Assembly (NCBI RefSeq): GCF_000016665.1 | Contig: NC_009523.1 | Span: 186,001 to 250,000 of the forward strand | Origin: Roseiflexus sp. RS-1 | GTDB lineage: Bacteria > Chloroflexota > Chloroflexia > Chloroflexales > Roseiflexaceae | Direction: 5' to 3' | Length of the DNA: 64,000 nucleotides | Program-made: the position numbers and the translations under genes | In this document: in pieces, positions 53,785 to 64,000 of the stretch | Layout: every line of letters starts with the position of its first letter | Position numbering within the stretch: the stretch's first letter is position 1 | Notes under the pieces: generated by a model | Database searches by the model: none | What the model was told of the DNA's origin: nothing | Seen by the model: the letters and a program-made list of their open reading frames with translations, nothing else

Positions 53785-54537
53785 ATGTTCGTCGATCATC
53801 TCGACTACACCATAACTCTGCCGGTATTCGAGGGTCCGCTCGAGCTGCTGCTGCGCCTGATCGAGCGCGAGGAACTGGATATTACCAGCGTGGCGCTTGC
53901 GCACGTCGCCGAACAGTACCTTGCTCATGTGCGTTCAATGGAAGCGCCGGATCCGGCGTCGCTCTCGGCATTTCTGGTTGTGGCAGCGCGTTTGCTGCTG
54001 TTGAAATCGCGGGCATTGCTGCCACAACCGCCAGCGACCGATGATGCGGCGCCAGACGACGATGACGACGCACTGGTGCGTCAGTTGCAGGATTATCAGC
54101 GCTTCCGCCGACTCGCTGCGCTGCTGCGCCTCTATGAAGGTCGTCGCATGTATCTGCGGCTTGCCCCGCCTCCGGCGCCCCGCGCCGCGTCGCTCGACCA
54201 TACGGTCGCCGACCTGATTGCTGCCATACAACGCCGCATGCAGTTGATGCTGCCACTCGATCCGCCGCCTGTTGCGCTTCCCGCACCGAAGATCGTCACA
54301 GTCGGCGATATGGTTGAGCGCATTCGAGCGCTTCTATCGGAACGTTCCTGGATCGCATTTGAAGAAATCACCTCGCTGACCGCCCGACGCATAGAGATCA
54401 TCGTCGCATTCTGGGCGGTGCTGGAAATGTGGAAACGCCGCGCGGTTACGGTCGAACAGACCGGTCTCTTTGGCGCGATTGTGATCCGCCACGGACCAGG
54501 GTTCGTTGCTGGTTGGGAGTTGGAGGTGGAGGGTTGA
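53785..54537 (+). CDS. scpA: Segregation and condensation protein A
   Basis: 250 residues from the ATG at 53785, five bases after the HD gene stop. LPVFEGPLELLLRLIEREELDITSVALAHVAEQYLAH is the ScpA N-terminal SMC-binding domain, and the C-terminus has FEEITSLTARRIEIIVAFWAVLEMWKRRAVTVEQ, the winged kleisin end. It bridges SMC heads for chromosome compaction. scpB is not adjacent. Confidence 0.93.
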   Translation: MFVDHLDYTITLPVFEGPLELLLRLIEREELDITSVALAHVAEQYLAHVRSMEAPDPASLSAFLVVAARLLLLKSRALLPQPPATDDAAPDDDDDALVRQLQDYQRFRRLAALLRLYEGRRMYLRLAPPPAPRAASLDHTVADLIAAIQRRMQLMLPLDPPPVALPAPKIVTVGDMVERIRALLSERSWIAFEEITSLTARRIEIIVAFWAVLEMWKRRAVTVEQTGLFGAIVIRHGPGFVAGWELEVEG

Positions 54538-54564
54538 ACCTTCAACGTTCAACCTTCAACGTTA
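54533..54564. other. Short inverted repeat between convergent genes
   Basis: gttgaaccttcaacgttcaac and a following ccttcaacgtt form overlapping inverted repeats after scpA. This is possibly a weak terminator; there is no T-run. Confidence 0.3.
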
Positions 54565-55296
54565 TCACCCCTCGCTCCTCCCGTCGTGGTCGCGCTTGAA
54601 ATCGACAAAACGATACCCGATTCCGCGTTCGGTCAGAATGTACTTCGGGTTTGCCGGGTCCTCTTCGATCTTCTGGCGCAAATAGGTGACATAGAGCCGC
54701 AGGTAGTGCGTCTCATCGCGGTACTCCGGACCCCACACCTTGCTCAGGAGTTGCTCGTGGGTCATCACATACCCGGCATTCTGCACCAGGTGGTACAGCA
54801 ACCGATACTCGGTCGGGCGCAGGTTCACCCGTTCGCCGTTCACCAGCACCTCGCGTCGGGCAAAGTCGATCTGAAGTCGGTCGTCTACCTTCACCAGGGT
54901 TTGCGGCGCTGGCGGCGGGGTATAGTGGCGCCGCAGCACGGCGCGAATGCGACTCACCAGTTCCCGGTGACTGAACGGCTTGCCGATATAATCATCGGCG
55001 CCCAATTCCAACCCTTTGATACGGTCCTCTTCATCGTCCTTAGCGGTCAGCACCAGCACCGGCACCGACGACGCCTGCCGCAGTCGGCGCAGGGTCTCGA
55101 AACCATCCATCACTGGCATCATAATGTCCAGCAACACGACATCGGGCATCTCGTCGCGCACCTTCTCCAGCGCCTCACGTCCGTTCGATGCGCTGATAAC
55201 CCGACACCCCTCAAGCTCCAGATTCATGCGCATGAAATTGACCATGCGCGGCTCGTCATCAACGACGAGGATCAATTTGTCTTTGAGTTCTGACAT
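54565..55296 (-). CDS. OmpR-family response regulator of the adjacent kinase
   Basis: About 243 residues from the ATG at 55296; an ATG at 55320 overlapping the kinase stop is also possible. The receiver has [24 protein letters not shown] and IGKPFSH; the winged helix has [33 protein letters not shown] and [12 protein letters not shown]. It is coupled with the histidine kinase gene, so the two form a two-component system. Confidence 0.92.
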   Translation of the reverse strand: MSELKDKLILVVDDEPRMVNFMRMNLELEGCRVISASNGREALEKVRDEMPDVVLLDIMMPVMDGFETLRRLRQASSVPVLVLTAKDDEEDRIKGLELGADDYIGKPFSHRELVSRIRAVLRRHYTPPPAPQTLVKVDDRLQIDFARREVLVNGERVNLRPTEYRLLYHLVQNAGYVMTHEQLLSKVWGPEYRDETHYLRLYVTYLRQKIEEDPANPKYILTERGIGYRFVDFKRDHDGRSEG

Positions 55297-55309
55297 ATGT
55301 GTGAGTTCC

Positions 55310-56980
55310 TCACTGTTCATGGTCCTCGAGCAGCGGCGGTTCGGTGTACGGCGGCAACATGGCTGGCGGTTCGCTTGTGCCTTCAGAAGAAGTAGATGGC
55401 GCTTCAGGCGCCGCTGTCCGGTCGCTCAGCATCGGCGTCGCCAGCGGTACGGTGAACGAAAAGCGGGAACCGCGTCCGGGTCGACTGTCCACCCAAATTC
55501 GCCCCCCTTGCGCTTCGACGATGACACGCGACAGGAACAACCCCAGTCCAGCCCCCTGCGTTTCGCGGCGCAGACGATTATCGACGCGGTAGAAGCGACG
55601 GAAAAGTTTCTTCTGCTCCTCGAACGGAATGCCAATCCCCTGATCACTGACCGAGATGATCGCATAATCACCGCTCACGCGCGCCGCGATGCGCACCAGT
55701 CCGCCGTTCGGACTGTACTTGATCGCATTGCTGACCAGATTTTCCAGCACAGTGCGGGTGCGCTCATAGTCGGCGTGCACCGGTGGCAAATCATCAGGGA
55801 TGTCGATCTCGAAGGTAAATCGCTCGCCTGCCTGCGGCATGAATCGCTCGACCACACGTTCCACCAGCGGACGCACCGGCCAGTCGCTCAATTCCAGCCG
55901 CATCCCGTCGGTTTGCAGGCGAGACGCCTCCAGCAGCGTATTGATCTGTTGCGCCAGACGGTCAGCCTCTTCGATAATGACCATCAACCCTTCCCGCAGG
56001 GTCGCAGCATCCCAGGCTGCATCCTGGCGCGCCAGCGTTTCAGCATACCCTTTGATAATGCTGACCGGTGTACGCAGTTCGTGCGAAATAACCGAGATGA
56101 AGGTATTCTGCATCTCCGCCTCGATCTTTTGCTCGGTCACATCGCGGACATTCGCAATTGCGCCCAAAAATGCACCCTGTGGAGTGCGCTGTGCGGCGTA
56201 GCGACTCTGAATATAGAGACGTCGACCGTCGCGGGTGGTGATCCACCCTTCCGCAACGGGGTTCGGCTCGAACGGTTGCCGTTGCAGCGGGCAATCGGTC
56301 AGACAGAGGTTGGCGCCCTGCGGCGTATGGATCGCCAGCACCTCGGCGCAGGGACGTCCGATCGCCTCTTCACGACTCCACCCGGTCAGCTGTTCCATGG
56401 CGCGGTTGAACGTCGTAATACGCCAGCGCGAGTCGAGGATCATCACGCCATCGGCACTATTCTCGATGAGCGCATCGAGGTGCTGCTTTTCGCGCAGCAC
56501 ACTCTGGAACAGGCGCGCATTCGAAACCGCGATAGCCGCCTGATCGGCGAAAGCAGTGAGGAGTTGATGTTCCTCTGCGGTGAACTCGACATTCAGCGCC
56601 GCACGAAAGACATAGATCACCCCGACCGTCGCGCCGCGAAACACGAGCGGCAACGCACTCACGTGGCGCAACGGCAGCCCGATGTCGGCGCCAACCTCGC
56701 GCAGGCGGCGCACCAGCGTCGGTTGATCGTCGATGGGGGTCGCCAGCAGATCGGTAAAAGCGGGCCAGGTTTCGCGCGCCAGCCCCGACGCCGCATAGAT
56801 GCGCGTCACGCCGTCATCATCGCGCAGCGCGATCAAACCGGAGTTGCCGGCGAGCAGGTCAACCGCCACCTCGATCACCAGGTTGAGCACACTGGTCAGA
56901 TCGAGGTGCGCCGTGATCGCACGACTGATGCGCAGCAACGACTCGAGTTGCCGCAAACGCTGGTCATACCGGTCTAACAT
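55310..56980 (-). CDS. GAF-PAS sensor histidine kinase
   Basis: About 556 residues from the ATG at 56980 (GGAG ten bases upstream). Domain order: GAF (about 20-150, [20 protein letters not shown] to [15 protein letters not shown]), PAS ([20 protein letters not shown] to [12 protein letters not shown]), HisKA ([20 protein letters not shown]) and HATPase ([36 protein letters not shown]). There are no membrane helices, so it senses a cytoplasmic signal. It is followed directly by its response regulator. Confidence 0.93.
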   Translation of the reverse strand: MLDRYDQRLRQLESLLRISRAITAHLDLTSVLNLVIEVAVDLLAGNSGLIALRDDDGVTRIYAASGLARETWPAFTDLLATPIDDQPTLVRRLREVGADIGLPLRHVSALPLVFRGATVGVIYVFRAALNVEFTAEEHQLLTAFADQAAIAVSNARLFQSVLREKQHLDALIENSADGVMILDSRWRITTFNRAMEQLTGWSREEAIGRPCAEVLAIHTPQGANLCLTDCPLQRQPFEPNPVAEGWITTRDGRRLYIQSRYAAQRTPQGAFLGAIANVRDVTEQKIEAEMQNTFISVISHELRTPVSIIKGYAETLARQDAAWDAATLREGLMVIIEEADRLAQQINTLLEASRLQTDGMRLELSDWPVRPLVERVVERFMPQAGERFTFEIDIPDDLPPVHADYERTRTVLENLVSNAIKYSPNGGLVRIAARVSGDYAIISVSDQGIGIPFEEQKKLFRRFYRVDNRLRRETQGAGLGLFLSRVIVEAQGGRIWVDSRPGRGSRFSFTVPLATPMLSDRTAAPEAPSTSSEGTSEPPAMLPPYTEPPLLEDHEQ

Positions 56981-57105
56981 CGTTCTAACGCTCCATAGAC
57001 GGCATTCTAACACACATGACATATACTGCTCAACGAAAGCAGGAAAACAACAGTCGCACAAGGCGACAAAACCTGATACACCCGAAAAAAGAAGGAGGAA
57101 GAGCC

Positions 57106-57549
57106 ATGACCAACCTGACTCGCTGGGATCCCTTCCAGGAGATGATGACCCTGCGCGAAGCGATGAATCAGTTGTTCGAGGAAAGCTTCGTGCGCCCCGA
57201 TCTGGCGCGTGGCAGCTTCGTACCGGCGCTCGACCTGAGCGAAACCGAGGATGCCTATCTGGTCGAAGCGGCAGTGCCCGGGCTGAAGCCGGAAGATCTG
57301 GAAGTGACGGTGGAAAATAGTGTACTGACGATCAAAGGCGAGATCAAGCAGGAGTCGCAGGAGACGAAGCGCAACTATCATCGGATCGAGCGGCGCTACG
57401 GCGCCTTCCAGCGCCAGGTTGCACTGCCGCGCTCGGTCAAGGCAGACGCCATCAAGGCGACACTGAGCAACGGCGTGTTGCGGCTGGAGATCCCCAAGGC
57501 TGAAGAAGTCAAGCCGCGCCGCATTCTGATCAATCCGACGACCAACTGA
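57106..57549 (+). CDS. Hsp20 small heat-shock protein
   Basis: 147 residues. DPFQEMMTLREAMNQLFEE, then the alpha-crystallin domain AVPGLKPEDLEVTVENSVLTIKGE, ERRYGAFQRQVALPRSVKADAIKATLSNGVLRLEIPKAE and a C-terminal RRILI anchor (I-x-I-like). GGAGG lies upstream. It holds unfolded proteins without ATP. Confidence 0.95.
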   Translation: MTNLTRWDPFQEMMTLREAMNQLFEESFVRPDLARGSFVPALDLSETEDAYLVEAAVPGLKPEDLEVTVENSVLTIKGEIKQESQETKRNYHRIERRYGAFQRQVALPRSVKADAIKATLSNGVLRLEIPKAEEVKPRRILINPTTN

Positions 57550-57570
57550 TCCTTCGTGCAGCCCCTCGCT

Positions 57571-57613
57571 GCCCTGCCCGTCGGCGCCGATACGCTGACG
57601 GGCAGGGCATTTT
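57571..57613 (+). terminator. Hsp20 terminator
   Basis: gccctgcccgtc and gacgggcagggc form a perfect 12-bp stem (57571-57582 and 57597-57608) followed by attttta. Confidence 0.9.
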
Positions 57614-57764
57614 TATCAATGAACGACAGTCTGTTAATACTTACATGTCGTCACATCTCGAAAGAATATTCGACCGGTTTCCACATGCCATAAGCCGCTA
57701 CCTGATCGGTTGTGCAGCGCAGCGTGCATGGGACAATGGCGCAATTACTGTTTACAAACAGCAC

Positions 57765-57793
57765 TGGACATTCGAGATTCTGCATGCTATGAT
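57765..57793 (+). promoter_or_regulatory. Promoter of the small HTH gene
   Basis: TGGACA (57765-57770), 17-base spacer, TATGAT (57788-57793). Confidence 0.55.
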
Positions 57794-57870
57794 CACATCA
57801 AAGCAACCAGTCGGCACAAGCCTGCCCGCCAGAGTTATGAGCCAGGGCATCAGTGTAGGGGTGCGCATCT

Positions 57871-58158
57871 ATGCGACTCGATCTGAGTAGCAAGCGAGCA
57901 AGGAAACTTATCCGCGAGCACGACCTGAGCGAGGAAGAGATTTTACAGATCGTTGCATCGGCGCGCATCAATCTGGCGACGTTCGATCCCGAATACCGCA
58001 CCAACGTCACCCAGATTGCTGAAGATTTGCGCAAGAGCCGCCCGACGATCTACGGGTGGGCGGATCGGGCGCTGGCGGCCACCATTCAATCGTTGCGCAA
58101 CATCCGCACGGGGCGTCCGCCCAAAGAACGTGAGCGCAACGCCGAGAACGACGCATAG
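57871..58158 (+). CDS. Small helix-turn-helix protein
   Basis: 95 residues, basic. NVTQIAEDLRKSRPTIYGWADRAL is a helix-turn-helix typical of transposase- or resolvase-like DNA binders, and the end GRPPKERERNAEND is a basic tail. AGGGG lies before the ATG. No partner gene is adjacent; its role is unknown. Confidence 0.55.
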   Translation: MRLDLSSKRARKLIREHDLSEEEILQIVASARINLATFDPEYRTNVTQIAEDLRKSRPTIYGWADRALAATIQSLRNIRTGRPPKERERNAENDA

Positions 58159-58315
58159 AGCGCCTGATGTAGCAAAGCTGCAATCACGTTGTTACTGCTT
58201 CGATCATCTTCTGATATGAAACTGTGTAGTATAATGGAGAATAGACTGCCGCAGATGCGCCGCACGCCCGCAACAACCGGTTGGCGCGTGCAGGCGGCTT
58301 GCGGTATGAACGGTG

Positions 58316-58324
58316 TGCTATAAT
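58316..58324 (+). promoter_or_regulatory. Extended -10 promoter of roadblock-MglA operon
   Basis: TGCTATAAT: TATAAT at 58319-58324 with the TGn extension, 64 bases before the roadblock gene start. Confidence 0.5.
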
Positions 58325-58388
58325 AACGGACAACGAGGCGATGCGTATGCAGCGCGCCTTTCCCGGTGCACACAGAGTGGAGAGCCGC

Positions 58389-58883
58389 ATGGATCCACAA
58401 CTGACGAGCCAGATTGTTCCTGCCGAAGAGATCAAAGTTATTGAAGAATGTCTTGTGCGCCTGGCTGAAGACACGGGTGGCAACTATGTGTTGCTTCTCG
58501 ACAAGAGCGGGCAGGTGATCACAGCGCAGGGAGACGCCGCACGCCAGGATATTACCGCCCTGGGTGCGCTGATTGCCGGCACCTTCGCCTCCTCGCGCGA
58601 GGTTGCCAAACTGCTGCGCGAAAAAGACTTCCGCCAGTTGTTTACGCAAGGCGTGCGGGAGAACATCTTCATCTCGCTGATCGAAGACCAGTGGATACTG
58701 TGCATCATCTTCAACAAAGGAACGCATATCGGATTGGTGAAAGTGCTGACGAAAAAAGCCACCGATGATCTGAGTGTGGTTCTCGAGCGTGTGCGCGAAC
58801 AACAAAAGGCGCGCGACGATGTGCTCGGCTCGTCGTTCCGCACTTCGATGGAAGATACGATTGACCTCCTGTTCCGCGACTAG
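58389..58883 (+). CDS. Roadblock/LC7-domain protein (MglB-like)
   Basis: 164 residues from the ATG at 58389 (GGAGAG upstream). LAEDTGGNYVLLLDKSGQVITAQGD, then ALGALIAGTFASSREVAKLL, is the roadblock/LC7 fold, followed by IHLGLVKVLTK-like strands. MglB-type proteins are GTPase-activating partners of MglA in polarity switching. The longer frame upstream overlaps the promoter. Confidence 0.82.
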   Translation: MDPQLTSQIVPAEEIKVIEECLVRLAEDTGGNYVLLLDKSGQVITAQGDAARQDITALGALIAGTFASSREVAKLLREKDFRQLFTQGVRENIFISLIEDQWILCIIFNKGTHIGLVKVLTKKATDDLSVVLERVREQQKARDDVLGSSFRTSMEDTIDLLFRD

Positions 58884-58945
58884 TCGGCCACTGCCGCGCT
58901 TTCGCGCCATCGGGCACGGCCGCCGGCATGCAGACGAGAGGACCT

Positions 58946-59521
58946 ATGGCTCTGATCAACGTTGCTGCACGTGAGATCCATTGCAAGATCGTGTACTACG
59001 GCCCTGGCATGAGCGGGAAAACCAGCAACCTGCAGTATATCCACAGCCAGGTGCCCAAAGAAGCCAAAGGGGAGTTGTTGTCGATTGCTACGGAGACCGA
59101 GCGCACCCTGTTCTTCGACTTTTTGCCGCTCGATCTGGGAAAGGTGCGCGGGTTTCAGACGCGCTTTCACCTCTACACGGTTCCCGGTCAGGTGCTGTAC
59201 GAGCGAACCCGCGTCGCTGTGCTCAGCGGCGCCGACGGGGTCGTCTTCGTCGCCGATTCGCAAAAGCACAAACTCGAAGAAAATATTCGCAGCCTGCGCG
59301 AACTGGCGGTCAATATCACGCGGCAGAACAAGCGCTTCCAGGATTTTCCGGTCGTGTTGCAGTACAATAAGCGCGATGTCCCCGGTGCGCTGCCGGTCGC
59401 GACGCTCGATAAATATCTGAATACGCTTGGGTGGCAGCGGTTCGAGGCAACGGCGACGAATGGCGCTGGCGTGTTCGATACGTTGAAGGCGATCAGCAAA
59501 CTGGTCATTAGCAAACTGTAG
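58946..59521 (+). CDS. MglA-like small GTPase
   Basis: 191 residues from the ATG at 58946 (GAGAGG upstream). Walker A GPGMSGKTSN (19-28), FHLYTVPGQVLYERTRVAVLSGADGVVFV and LQYNKRDVP are the bacterial Ras-like MglA motifs, including the TVPGQ form of the switch II region. It sits between roadblock and DUF4388 genes. In gliding filaments MglA-like proteins control polarity and motility; that role here is inferred. Confidence 0.9.
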   Translation: MALINVAAREIHCKIVYYGPGMSGKTSNLQYIHSQVPKEAKGELLSIATETERTLFFDFLPLDLGKVRGFQTRFHLYTVPGQVLYERTRVAVLSGADGVVFVADSQKHKLEENIRSLRELAVNITRQNKRFQDFPVVLQYNKRDVPGALPVATLDKYLNTLGWQRFEATATNGAGVFDTLKAISKLVISKL

Positions 59522-59569
59522 CGCGCGCGGATTCCTGGCGGCGATACGCCTTCTATCTGTGCGCCTGGG

Positions 59570-60385
59570 ATGAAAGCCATGGCACTCGCGGGCGACTTGA
59601 GCGAGTTTTCGCTGACCGACATTATTCAGTTGATCGAGTTGAGCAATAAGTCGGGTGCTGTGCATCTCCAGGGGAAGCGCGGCACGCAGGAGATCGATGG
59701 CTGGCTCTATTTCCGCGATGGGCGGATTATCGGTGCACGCCTGGGATCGCTGCCCCCCCTCGAAGCGGCGTATACCTTCTTTACCCTTACCTCTGGTCCT
59801 TTCCGCTTTCACGAAGATGTGTTGCTCGATAAGCCGACGATTACGCAGAGCAACAATATGATTATCATGGAAGGCATTATGCGCCAGGAAGCGCTGGCGC
59901 ACGCCCCGGAACCTGTGCTTTCCTCGACGACGATCCTGCGTCTTGTGCCCAATCCGGCGTCTACTGGCAGCGAGATCAGCCTGGAAGCCGATGAGTGGCG
60001 CGTGTTGACGATGGTGAACGGAAAAAATACGGTCGGGTATATCGCGCAACGCAGCGGCCTGGGTGAGGCGCGCACGTGCGAAATCCTGAATCGCCTCCTC
60101 GAGAGTGGTCTGGTTGAAAAACGTGACTCGAACCTGACCGACTCGTTGTTCCCCGAACTTGAACGCATTGTTCTGGAGGCGCTCGGTCCTGCCGCCCGCG
60201 CGCTGCTGGTCGAAGCGTATGTGCGCGCCGGCATCCACGACCAGGATACGGCAACGCCGGAACAGGTCACGACTGCCCTCAGCCTCTTTGAGGCATCGGC
60301 GATGCGCTCGTTTGGCGAAGCGCGCGTTCGTGAGCCTGTTGCGCAAATGCGCTCTTTTACTCAGCAGGTCTTTCGCACGATGTGA
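59570..60385 (+). CDS. DUF4388-domain protein (PatA-like N-terminal)
   Basis: 271 residues. LAGDLSEFSLTDIIQLIELSNKSGAVHL, GWLYFRDGRIIGARLGSLPPLEAAY and SGPFRFHEDV are the DUF4388 signature. A second helical domain follows (EISLEADEWRVLTMVNGKNTVGYIAQRSGLGEA, winged-helix-like). DUF4388 proteins often accompany MglA/roadblock systems. It is the third gene of the operon. Confidence 0.8.
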   Translation: MKAMALAGDLSEFSLTDIIQLIELSNKSGAVHLQGKRGTQEIDGWLYFRDGRIIGARLGSLPPLEAAYTFFTLTSGPFRFHEDVLLDKPTITQSNNMIIMEGIMRQEALAHAPEPVLSSTTILRLVPNPASTGSEISLEADEWRVLTMVNGKNTVGYIAQRSGLGEARTCEILNRLLESGLVEKRDSNLTDSLFPELERIVLEALGPAARALLVEAYVRAGIHDQDTATPEQVTTALSLFEASAMRSFGEARVREPVAQMRSFTQQVFRTM

Positions 60386-61403
60386 TCTCGTCAGGGGTTG
60401 CTTTCCCCTGTCGCATCTGCAACCTTCGCACCTGTCCACTGCACCACGACAACGTCAGGATACCGAAGGGGTTGCAGGCACGAATGGTCAGGCAGCCGCG
60501 CCGCTCCGCCCGACGCTCATGGAGATTGAGCATTTAATCCGCTATCCCGTATAGCCGTGGGGCTGATGGAGATTGAGAATTTATTCCGCTATGCCGCGCT
60601 AGCCGTGGGGCTGAAGCCCTCGGCTAGGCGAGGCAAAGCCCGCCTGCGCGGGCTGTAGCGGATTATTTGTTCAAAGACCATAAGCCCTCGGCCAGGCGAG
60701 GCAAAGCCCGCCTGCGCGGGCTATACCGAATGATTTATTCAAAGACCATAAGCGCCAGGCTGAACGCACGACGGGCGCTGCCGCGCCCGCGCTGGCGCGT
60801 GCGGGTGCTCCGCGCCAGCCCCGCGCCAGCGGGGCTTCGTGCGCGCAGCGCGGGCGTTCACGTCCGCGCGGGCGTTGCTCGCCCTGGCGCATGCGCATGC
60901 GGCGGAACCAGCCGCGCCGCCCCGCCCGACGCTGAACCGATGGGCGGGGCGCACGGCGGGCGCTGCCGCGCCCGCACGCTGGGGGATGCGCATGCGGAGC
61001 GCTCACCTTCTTGTCAATGCATGACTGCACCCGGAGCAAGCGGAGATGTTGCGGTGCAACGTCGCTACGGTCGCACCTGCCGCTTGCCAATCTTCCACTG
61101 CTCGCAATTCTAAAAATAGCTTCCTGATGAGGAACATGCCCTCTCTGCCATCCGTCCGTCGGTGGTGGGTACGCTCTGGTTATACTCGCCAGTTATTATC
61201 GTAAGCGGTTGTTTGTTATACGTCGTATCGTTTTTGCAGCACTGCTTCTGCGAACGTCTACCGCTACGATCCTGGCTCTGGTGCATGACCAGGAGGGGCG
61301 ATGAGCGTATGGCAGATTGGGAGGACATCGTGCCATGGCGCATATATACGCAATTCGACAGACTCTTCGGACCTGGTCGCACGATTGAGGCGGCGCGCTG
61401 GCG
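60386..61403. repeat. Repeat-filled intergenic region
   Basis: Contains a full family B unit (60566-60681), a following half unit (60682-60750) and two palindromic ggcgctgccgcgcccgc-type segments (60775, 60957) related to those near 46780. No gene is supported before 61404. Confidence 0.65.
60566..60681. repeat. Family B 116-bp repeat unit (inverse orientation)
   Basis: From atggagattgagaatttatt to ttcaaagaccat, the same length as the other copies. Confidence 0.8.
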
Positions 61404-63875
<2,472 letters not shown>

Positions 63876-63915
63876 CAGGAAACACACGACACTTCCCCGT
63901 AGAAGGAGGAATAGA

Positions 63916-64000
63916 ATGATGATCCGCCCGGAAGACGCTTATGTGCTGGTCATAGAGGATGACGCAAACAATCTGATGATAACTGTCGATCTGCTCCGCA
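63916..64000 (+). CDS. Response regulator, truncated by window edge
   Basis: Starts MMIRPEDAYVLVIEDDANNLMITVDLL after AGAAGGAGG. The acidic pair VIEDD and the following helix are those of a receiver domain. It is cotranscribed with the hybrid kinase upstream, and the rest lies beyond the window. Confidence 0.82.
   Translation, partial: MMIRPEDAYVLVIEDDANNLMITVDLLR

Noticed and set aside
55016-56977. Plus-strand frame of 653 codons opposite the histidine kinase
   Set aside because: Shadow of the kinase gene in a high-GC genome; the kinase frame has all its catalytic motifs.

Overview
The window is a high-GC bacterial chromosome segment, most probably from a filamentous Chloroflexota bacterium close to Roseiflexus. 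Signs are the secreted-protein tail ending in YLPLIL, FtsX/MacB-type transporters, MglA-like GTPase plus roadblock genes, many P-loop NTPase regulators, and dense families of short palindromic intergenic repeats. The genus is an inference; no rRNA is present. Conserved landmarks are rpoD/sigA, smpB, pyrF, scpA, tRNA-Val(GAC) and, by structure, the SRP (4.5S) RNA.

Region 1 (1-12140). A minus-strand cluster of five NTPase-related genes (11277 down to 1337) is flanked by repeat-rich spacers. It encodes a membrane protein with an Ig-like ectodomain and a degenerate P-loop, a P-loop ATPase fused to a winged-helix DNA-binding domain, a paralogous P-loop ATPase, and two STAND-like ATPases, the last with a long TPR-like tail. 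No classical effector is visible. This is the best candidate for an undescribed signalling or conflict system.

Region 2 (12141-16012). Two divergent genes have each been split by a different insertion sequence: an NYN-domain gene by an IS110-type element and a MacB/LolD-type ABC ATPase gene by an IS5-type element. Both targets can be rejoined in frame. The IS110 element carries a long 5' leader with bridge-RNA-like features. Its two ends would form a perfect -35/N17/-10 promoter in the circular form.

Region 3 (15996-28432). M16C protease, repeat spacer, small zinc-ribbon and PH-like genes, a receiver protein, an rsbS-rsbT pair, NUDIX, SRP RNA, tRNA-Val, DUF983 and DinB-like genes, then an operon cbiQ-cbiO-nifS-recB-like nuclease.

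Region 4 (28530-34644). The cobalt/nickel ECF transporter is split: cbiMN (with a threonine-dehydratase-like gene) lies 4 kb from cbiQO. The gap holds a secreted carbohydrate-active-looking protein and a set of decayed toxin-antitoxin genes.

Region 5 (34779-46404). MFS transporter; a lipoprotein adaptor, FtsX permease and two MacB-type ATPases (one fused to an AbrB-like domain); a DUF4143 ATPase with an apparently leaderless promoter under a palindrome; a frameshifted GH36-like enzyme; a Phd/VapC toxin-antitoxin pair.

Region 6 (46405-64000). Repeat spacer, single-ring Clp-like ATPase, OmpR regulator, smpB, pyrF, sigA with DnaA-box-like 9-mers upstream, PCD, HD-domain gene, scpA, a histidine kinase/response regulator pair, Hsp20, an HTH gene, a roadblock-MglA-DUF4388 operon, repeat spacer, a hybrid histidine kinase broken by an in-frame amber codon, and a truncated receiver gene at the right edge.
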